A DNA stretch of 64,000 nt, taken from contig CM060732.1 in the NCBI GenBank assembly GCA_030704615.1, forward strand, positions 66,879,053-66,943,052. The letters are read 5' to 3'. Positions 56,658-64,000 of this stretch are shown one piece after another. Source of the stretch: Takakia lepidozioides. Lineage: Eukaryota; Streptophyta; Takakiopsida; Takakiales; Takakiaceae. The notes under the pieces are model-generated. The model saw nothing but the letters and a program-made list of their open reading frames with translations, was not told the DNA's origin and did not search any database. The stretch's first letter is position 1, and each line of letters starts with the position of its first letter. The translations under genes were made by a program, and so were the position numbers.

Positions 56658-59600
56658 AGACGTAGTTTGTCACTCCCCACGTCGCAGCTTGAGTGTTTCA
56701 ATTGATGGCAACCACATGACATCGTCTCCAAACATGCTCGCGAATGTGTTGAAAGATATGCCCCTGATCGAAGCGGTATTACAAACAATTCCTTGCATAT
56801 TTTCAATCCATTGTGTTACAAACTGTTGGGTATGTGTGTGGTAGTGAGCAAGACGTCATTGGAACTCACTTTAGGGATTAGTTTGTTTCTATCCCGAGTT
56901 GTCCATTCATTTGATTTTTTCGTCTTGCCTTTCTCTTGCTCGCACTTCTCTTGCATAATAAATAAATAAAAAATCAATGATTTTATTTTAACATTTTTTA
57001 TGAACTGCCCATTGAAGCATGAATCTATTAGCACCATTGGGCACATTGGACATCTTGTCTCTAGTGAAGCCTAGTCGGGCCAGTTTATAATGTGAGTATG
57101 AGCTTGGCAAGGGCAATAGGTCCATGGTAACATCATTGGAGCTCCAATTGCACCATTTGTCATTGTAGGTTTTTTTTTTTTTTTTTTTTTTAGCATATCA
57201 ACGAGCAAAATGTGAGAAAGAGACACTTCCAATATAAGCCTATGCAGGTCGGATTACAAAGTCTCTCCAGTGGAAATGATAAAAGATGCAAAAGACGAGT
57301 TGTTTGTCTTGGGCCATTAATTGATTTGCTTGTTTGGATGAGAGCATCTTGGTCTAGTGAATGTTAGGTGGGATGTTTAGTATGGTATGCAGATCAAGGA
57401 GTTGCACATTTTTACGTGGATCTCAAAATTGTATCCTAGCAAGCTCCATGAATCTCTCTATCAATCTCTCTTTCTCTCTATCTGATTGAAAGATGTCCAC
57501 CTTCGGAAGAGAAAGAGAAGACAATATTAACCCCCTTTCCGAAGTGATACCGTACTTACGCATCTAGCTTAAACATGGGTAAAAAAAAAAATCTTTTTTT
57601 TGTATTAAACTTAACAAGCAACAAAATTTCATAACATAGGTTGATAGATATTAAAGAGATCATCCCCGATACATCTAAATTCTAAATACTGAACCAAAAA
57701 CTTAGCTGAAATCCTATAGTCTCAACACATTGTCATAAGTCAAACATAAACATAAAAAAAACTCAGCCCTTTCAAATGGGTGCAAACTATCAATTATGAG
57801 CTTCTAGAGCAATATCAACTACAATGGATTCAGTAAAGTTACCCGTTAAGTGGGGCCCTGTTTGCCCATGTGATCCATCCCCACATATCATGATGATGGG
57901 CAGTAAGCGCCTATCCGTAAAGTCAAGAGAAATGGGCATGAGCGGCAAAGCGAGCGCCTCAGCAACATGGGCCCCGTACCAGGTGCCCCCATGCCACCTC
58001 CTCCTTTCTCCTCGGCAATCGGGACAGCTTCCCTTGCTGTAGCCTTGGACTTGCATCTCACTTCCTTCCTAAACTTGTGGGGCCGCGGATGCACAGACTG
58101 AAGACAGGGGATCAAACGCGTTCTACGTGTTTTTTCACGCGATTTTGAGTTTTGCCCTGTGTTTTATTTGCTTGTACTTTGCCCGCCCCTCCTTTTGACA
58201 TTCATTGCGGCTTTTGGCCAAACTGGCCGCACTCGCCCTCCATCCGGTTCACTTAACAGATAACTTTAGTATACAACAAACTTTTCTTATTTAACACTAT
58301 CACTACATTGTTCACAATGCATGAAAGAAAATTACACCGTAGTCCAGCTTATGTTTTCCCCCCATTTACAATGAAGAGTTGTCACATTTAGTTTGATTTG
58401 CATCTCTTTTTCATTGTCATATAATGACATGTTAAGGGATTTACTAACACAATTCAGGTATAGTTTCAACAAATACTTAATAGACCGACATAATTATAGA
58501 TATGCCCCCAAAATGACAACAATTGAGAAAAAAAATTGTTTCAAAGACGTAGTCGACAAAAACACCATGTTTAGTGTATCATTTGTCAAGTTATTCAATA
58601 ATTTTTCATAGCACGCGTGTTAATAAGGTGTTCCATATATTTGAGACTTTTAATACTAAAGCAAAATCCTTCATACATAACATTATCGACTAATTTGGGC
58701 TTGTCAATAAAATTTCATGTATTTGCAAGATATGGAAATCAAGTTTTCAGTAAATTAATATTAATTGCACATTTTTAGTAAAGATGATCTTGAACCAATA
58801 ACAAAAATAATAAGTGTTGTCATTTTACTTGACATTACTTTAATGTATTTGCAGCTTCTATGAACGTCGGCCAAGGAAGCATCTGAGATATTGAATAAGA
58901 CAAATATCTCAATCCAAATTCCTCGAGTATCTCTAAGATTCCTTGAGGCCAATTTCTCAGCAACATTAATTATATGGCAGTTGTTTGCAATATGACTTGT
59001 GACATGGTTTGTGCAGTGTATGCCCATATACTAGCAACTGCTTGTGCTCTTGTTCAGGGTGCCCTATGTGCCAGTTAACAAGTTGGCTCATTTTCTATCA
59101 TCTTTCTCTCGGGATCTTCTTGCACGAGGAGGTTAGTGTCATCCTCCAATAATTTCCTTATCCTTGTGTTTTCACACATGAATCCTGCCCTACATCGGTG
59201 GATCTTCATCAGTGGAGCTAACGATATTTTTATTATCTTCTTTCTCAGGTGCTTTGTTTTATCATGTTGGGAGGTGGTTCTGCTTGACCACTCTTTACTA
59301 GTAGATGACTATTTTCCCCTCTGGGTATTCAACCCAAGTTTCTTTCCTTCTTTTTCCACTGTTTTGACCCTCAAGCTGAAAAGTGCAACAGCAACACTGG
59401 GTGCTATGTAAGGCTGTAAAGGGTGCTAAAAGTAGGCTTGCCAATGGGTCTACAAGACTGTTACATGGCATTCTTTTGGGCTAGCTCCATCCTACTAAAG
59501 AATCAGAAGATCTGCAGTTTGATTCCAACAAGTGGTTTGCTGAGGGGCTGGAGTCAATGGTCGTTAAGTATGAAGTCTCTGGTCGGTCAGTATGAGGTCT

Positions 59601-61415
59601 ATGGTCATTAGGTTAAACTTGTGTAGCTCCCTTGTAGACCAAAGATGAACTTAAGTGCAGTTGCAAGGCTAACGAGGCTAGATGAAAGGCTTTGGCATCA
59701 TGAGGAGAGACAAGTGAGATCGCATTTGAGGGCAAATGGAAGGGATCCAAACCTCCGTATTTTTGACAATTCTAGTAAGTGGTCACTTTGATGCACTTTC
59801 CTTGTTCCGAGAAGTGATCAATGGGTCACTGCTTGTTTCAGAGGATGGAGCTGGAAGTGCATGTTTTATCAGCAAGATGTATGGCATACTAGTTTACATC
59901 TTGGTTACGATTCATAATCTCGATAGCCACTTGCAGAATCTCACACACCGAGTTGTATGATGAAAGAAATGAAACATAGGACAAATGTATCATTATGTAA
60001 GATTTGTGTGTGCTCTTGTATTCTTGTCCTTCCTCGGGGAGAGCCCATCATGAACCTTGTGAGCTACGCGCCTCTACGTTAGCTTTTCCTCTCACTAGGG
60101 GAGTGATCTGTGAGGGTTTCAAAATTATAATTAGGAAAGAAACACTGAAACAATCAATGTGCACGTATTTTATAATAACTATAATCTTAAATAATCCACG
60201 TGCCTCATTAGGTTCTAGTCAGGCTACATAGAATATTCAGATAGAGTCAACTTTAAGGTGATTGGAGATGCCTACACATAATCTGGTGTTAGTTTATTCA
60301 TCTTCCATTTTTTTTCCAATTGTGAGTTTCCATCAAAGCCTTGTTTTGACAAAGCATGATACATGAAAATCACTACTCACACACACTGTACAATTATAAT
60401 TATATACTAAAGTTAGAAAAATCTCACTTGCAAGTATGGCTACCCAAGAAAATTTGGTCAACTGTCCTTACACCCTTATCAAGACTTGATTGGTGGAAAA
60501 CATTTAGGTGTGTGTACAATCATGCCTACTAGGAAATATTGACATGCTATTCCAATCTGTGTAGAGTAAGATAACATAAGATCTAGTAGAAACTTTTTGG
60601 AACACTATCCACACATCACTATTGCCACAAACCACAATACCCTTTGCAGTTTGCGGCTTGTTTTTGTTTTGTGAAAGCAAACTAAGCATATTCCTTAATG
60701 GCAATCCTTTATTTGGTTTCACTTAATTCATTGGTGTAAATGGGCCTCACCGTGAGTTCCTCTGATGACGAAGAGGGAAATCAGTCAACAGGTTAAGACT
60801 GCCAGTCAACAATATATCAAGACCACTTCGATGTTGGACTTGAGGTCCACTGCGCATTACTCGAAGCTTTTGAGGTTATGGAGTCACTAGCTCGAAATTA
60901 TAATAACATGGACGATGATGGGTTAGTGCGTGGTGGAAGTGATGAAGATGAAAGTGAAGAATGTCGTGGGACAAAAAATTTAACACAAGAACCTGATAAT
61001 GACTAACGGTCAAATCTCTCAATCTTTAATTTCTCCATGACATGAACTAAGCCAAGGGCACATTTGTTAAAGGGTGCATTTGTTAAGGGAATCCACGCTG
61101 CGAAGTTCTCAACATACTCCTTCTCAATACCTAGAGCTATGGAGGTGAGAAACTCATGGAAGTTCAACTGTACGAGATGAGCCTCCTCAACCATCACAAG
61201 GGAAAACGTCCTATGCGAGGCTTAACACCTAACTTAGCATATGAGACAAAATGAAGTCCCAACACCAAAAATACCAATATAAATATCCAAAATATCCTAA
61301 TTAACTAGAAGTAAATAATTCTAGTGAACCATGACTGAAACCTTGATATCCTTGTAAGTTTTCGAATTACAACACTGGTATATTTCCATCTATGTTTCAT
61401 ATAGCTAGATCATGC
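56658..61415. other. AT-rich gene-poor interval
   Basis: I see no protein family in any frame. Simple features: a poly-T run at about 57171-57193 and short A/T runs near 57581-57600. A short acidic frame near 60890-61000 (+) (MDDDG, then GGSDEDESEE) is of unknown origin. It is most likely old repeat DNA. Confidence 0.45.
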
Positions 61416-62120
61416 AGAACAGGAACCGGAACCGGAACTGCTCATTGGGGATTGTGTGGGAACCGGAACCGGCGGTTCCAGCTACGACCACATGTGTGGG
61501 AACCGGCGGTTCCAGCTCCAAAGCGGTTCGGGTTCCGGTTCTTGGTTCTTGACCCCCGGGTGGGGCTGGTGGGCCCAGGGAAAAACTTATTTAATGCTCT
61601 TAAGCTCCTGAGATCCTGGGTTCAATGCTTGAAGGCCATGAGATTCTATGTTCAATGCTTCAGCGCCATGAGATCTTGGGTTCAATCTCCAGCTCCATGA
61701 TATCCTGGCTAAGTTCATTAATAAAATGTTTGAAGATGCCAATACTTGCCAGTAGCTGAATAGTACTTTCAACCCATAAAATTTTACCCATTTTCTTCTA
61801 CCAGTTTATCTAGAGTATTTTTGTTTGTTTTTTTGTGTTAGTGAAAACTAACAAAATCGTTGGATTTTAATTCAAATATGTGAATACACTGCTATTTAAT
61901 CTACCGGACTGATAAAATATTTTAAATCTAATTAAATTAAACAATTTTTTTATAAAAATAGAACCGGAACCTAACCAGAACCGATGGTTTTTATCAGCAA
62001 CTAACCGGTAACCGGAACCGCCCCCATGTTTAAAAGTTGGATCCGGAACCGGATCCGGAACCGTCTCTTGAAATAATTTTGGAACCGGAACCGAAGGTTC
62101 CTTCACAAATGCAAGAACCG
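61416..62120. repeat. GGAACC-rich degenerate minisatellite arrays
   Basis: GGAACCGG and its reverse complement CCGGTTCC recur many times at about 61416-61545 and again at 61965-62115, with ~400 bp of AT-rich DNA between. The second array stops within about 15 bp of the transposon homology starting at 62131. Confidence 0.75.
61605..61715. repeat. 30-bp tandem repeat, about 3.5 units
   Basis: CCATGAGAT(C/T)...TTCAATGCTT repeats at 30-bp spacing (for example at 61636 and 61666), with a diverged unit on each side. Confidence 0.8.
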
Positions 62121-62130
62121 CCCAACACTG

Positions 62131-64000
62131 GTAGAAACACCAATCATGGCGCACCAAACCAGTTAAATGAGCATAAATTGTTCTGACTTTTACCTATAAA
62201 GCCATGTAAGATATTAATAAAAAACCCTTCAAATAGGCTAAATTTATGTAATTAGAAGTATCTTCCAATTCTGAGCTTTTACTACCTTAAAATGGGCCCC
62301 TAGTAAAGGGGGTCCGTGGTTGCATGTAACCTACCTGACCCTGACGTGTTTCAAAGACAATGAGTCACCATGGTGGGTTCTGTGACAGCAATGCCGGCGC
62401 ATTCTTCAGTGTATGTTCGTTCGAGAACCGAGTACATTGCTCCCCTTGTGGTTTGGTGTATGTCAATGATGGTTTACAACATGATATGCAAAAATAACTA
62501 AATCACCTTAGCCAGAATGGTAATCAGAAACACCACTTTGATATTGTGGCTGATTTAACTTATCTGTTACAACCGAGCTCCAGCTAGGCCTATTGCGGCT
62601 CTCACCGATCTGCTCAATCGAAGTGCATCAAGTCTACTCGCTCTTGCCATGGTCTCTTCTGCAGTACTTCGCCTTAATTTAGGCTTGTATGCATTATCAA
62701 GCAACACACCACCTCTAAAGAACTTAATGAAAATGTCATCTTGTTCCTTGTACCACATATTCAATTTTTTTTCTTCTTGCCTGGCTGCAATTTTCGCTTC
62801 TCTCTCAAGTCGACTGAATAGCTGTTAGCATTTTTCTCTGATTCGCTGTCAAAACACTTTTTGTGCTTTCTTGATCTCTCTTTCCTTTAACAAAGCTAGT
62901 TTTCGATTAGCTTTATCATGGACAGGTGTTAGGTACTCTGCAGAAGTCAACAATGCACTACACGTACTGTCGTAATGTTTAGGAATTTGTCGATCGGTGC
63001 TTGCAGACAAGACAATATCTACACTAGTAGTCGATACGATCGCAAGACCTGCAAGACCTACCTGTTGCACAGGCTTTCTCACCACAATATCTGCAGTAGT
63101 CGATATGATCGCAACACCTCCCTGTTGCACGGGCCCTGTCCACAATTCCAGCCATCTCAATTGTAGTCATTTCTGAGGGAACAAAATCGTCTTCAACAAA
63201 TTGACTCATATCAGGCCTGTACACATCTTCATTGCCCATCATGCTGGCACAAGTTGGTGTTTGTATGTTCTGCTCATGTCCATCTGTCTGATCGATGTCA
63301 TGTGTGAAATCGATATTTTCTCTTAGCGGTGGTAATTCTGCCGTAGCATCCAAGTCGACGCTGGGCCCAGAGTTGTCATCCATAGCTGTACATTCCAATG
63401 GCCAAATTCCAGTCTTTCGAAAACCAGAGATGATATTTGATGGAGTGAGCGATTGTCTTAACGTCTTGCATGCCAATTGGGCCAAATGCTCTTTGTCAAC
63501 TTCGCCTCCATGTTCCATCATGAACAAGCTTCGCTCCACTTTAAAATAATGTTTAAAGGATCCGAAGCATGAAACATCTAACGGCTGCAACTTATGCGAT
63601 GTATGTGGTGGAATGGTTAAGATGTCAAGACCCATAGCTGATGCCGTGATGATTGACTGCTCAGAAATGTGAGAGCCATGGTTGTCAAGTATCAACAAAT
63701 GTCGATTTGATAGCGAAATCCCACCTGACACATTTCTCTTGAAATGTATCAACCAATCAGCAAACAACTCTGCAGTCATCCATGCTTTGTTCTGAAGAGC
63801 CATGGTTGCGCTCACCACACATCCTGCGATGAAGTCCCTTCGAGGAACTCTTGTTTTGCCTTTGAAAACATAAAAATTGGGAATTGCTTGCCCAGCAGCA
63901 TTTACACAAGACAAAATAGTAACCCACTTTCTTGAGGCAGACAACACACCATAAACATCTCTGCTCCTTTTTTTGGCTAGTACACGCATGCCCAATGTTC
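62131..64000 (-). mobile_element. Pogo/Tigger-like DNA transposon, copy 2 (runs off the right edge)
   Basis: This matches copy 1 (431 onward) closely over its whole visible length, in the same orientation. The left boundary of homology is GTAGAAACACCA at 62131. The N-terminal DNA-binding part of the transposase lies outside the window. Confidence 0.8.
62849..64000 (-). pseudogene. DDE_1 transposase, copy 2, long core but frameshifted; partial
   Basis: An open frame from the window edge to 63024 covers most of the DDE_1 domain: GMRVLAKKRSRDVYGVLSAS, FYVFKGKTRVPRRDF, WMTAELFADWLIHF, then LLILDNHGSHIS with the catalytic Asp intact, and PPHTSHKLQPLDVSCFG. Near 63136 it has a 2-nt deletion relative to copy 1 (GGGCCCTGTCC against GGGCTCCATGTCC). 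The C-terminal tail (PVQQGGVAIIST..., 63160-62849) therefore lies in another frame. The catalytic core looks intact, so this copy is younger or less damaged than copy 1. Confidence 0.8.

Noticed and set aside
57790-58115. Overlapping frames on both strands in a GC-rich patch
   Set aside because: No domain, no splice partners and no conserved start context.
61600-61700. GGGTTCAAT motifs resembling a tRNA T-loop
   Set aside because: They belong to the 30-bp tandem repeat; no cloverleaf can be drawn.

Overview
The window reads as nuclear DNA of a land plant. Five multi-exon genes with ordinary plant introns encode proteins that are plant-specific or plant-typed: a vacuolar-type two-pore K+ channel, an SnRK1 alpha kinase, cytosolic ribosomal protein eL18, a PTEN2-class phosphatase, and a plant-type metallo-beta-lactamase (MBL) hydrolase. 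Long introns holding decayed LINEs, a nuclear DUF262 gene and a LAGLIDADG relic fit a seed-free lineage (bryophyte, lycophyte or fern) better than a flowering plant. This is inference; the sequence does not name the species.

Layout. 1-5.5 kb is transposon-rich: a decayed pogo/Tigger-like (DDE_1) element, a 221-bp direct duplication and a foldback element with ~60-bp inverted ends. 6.9-9.6 kb (+) holds the TPK channel. 12.3-16.1 kb (-) holds a DUF262 (GmrSD N-terminal-like) gene. 17.7-18.7 kb (-) holds an unrecognised, probably plastid-targeted protein. 19.5-21.2 kb (-) is RPL18, head-to-head with SnRK1 alpha (21.7-27.5 kb, +); the ~0.5 kb between their start codons has a telo-box and a near-perfect hairpin. 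27.5-33.5 kb has no gene I can support, but carries a broken LAGLIDADG homing-endonuclease relic. 33.5-41.6 kb (-) is PTEN2. 43.3-50.1 kb (-) is the MBL hydrolase, head-to-head with a J-domain gene (50.6-54.0 kb, +). 54.8-64 kb is repeats: a LINE 3' end, tandem duplications, GGAACC-rich arrays, and a second copy of the same Tigger-like element running off the right edge.

The genes do not form one pathway. Shared themes are carbon/energy signalling (SnRK1), translation (eL18), phosphoinositide or protein dephosphorylation (PTEN2) and vacuolar K+ handling (TPK). I built exon models by translating both strands and requiring splice signals and matching phases; eL18, SnRK1, PTEN2 and the MBL gene close exactly in phase. 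The DUF262 gene is incomplete at its 3' end and probably lacks one internal exon. The 17.7-18.7 kb model is partial. The least expected items are the DUF262 gene and the LAGLIDADG relic.
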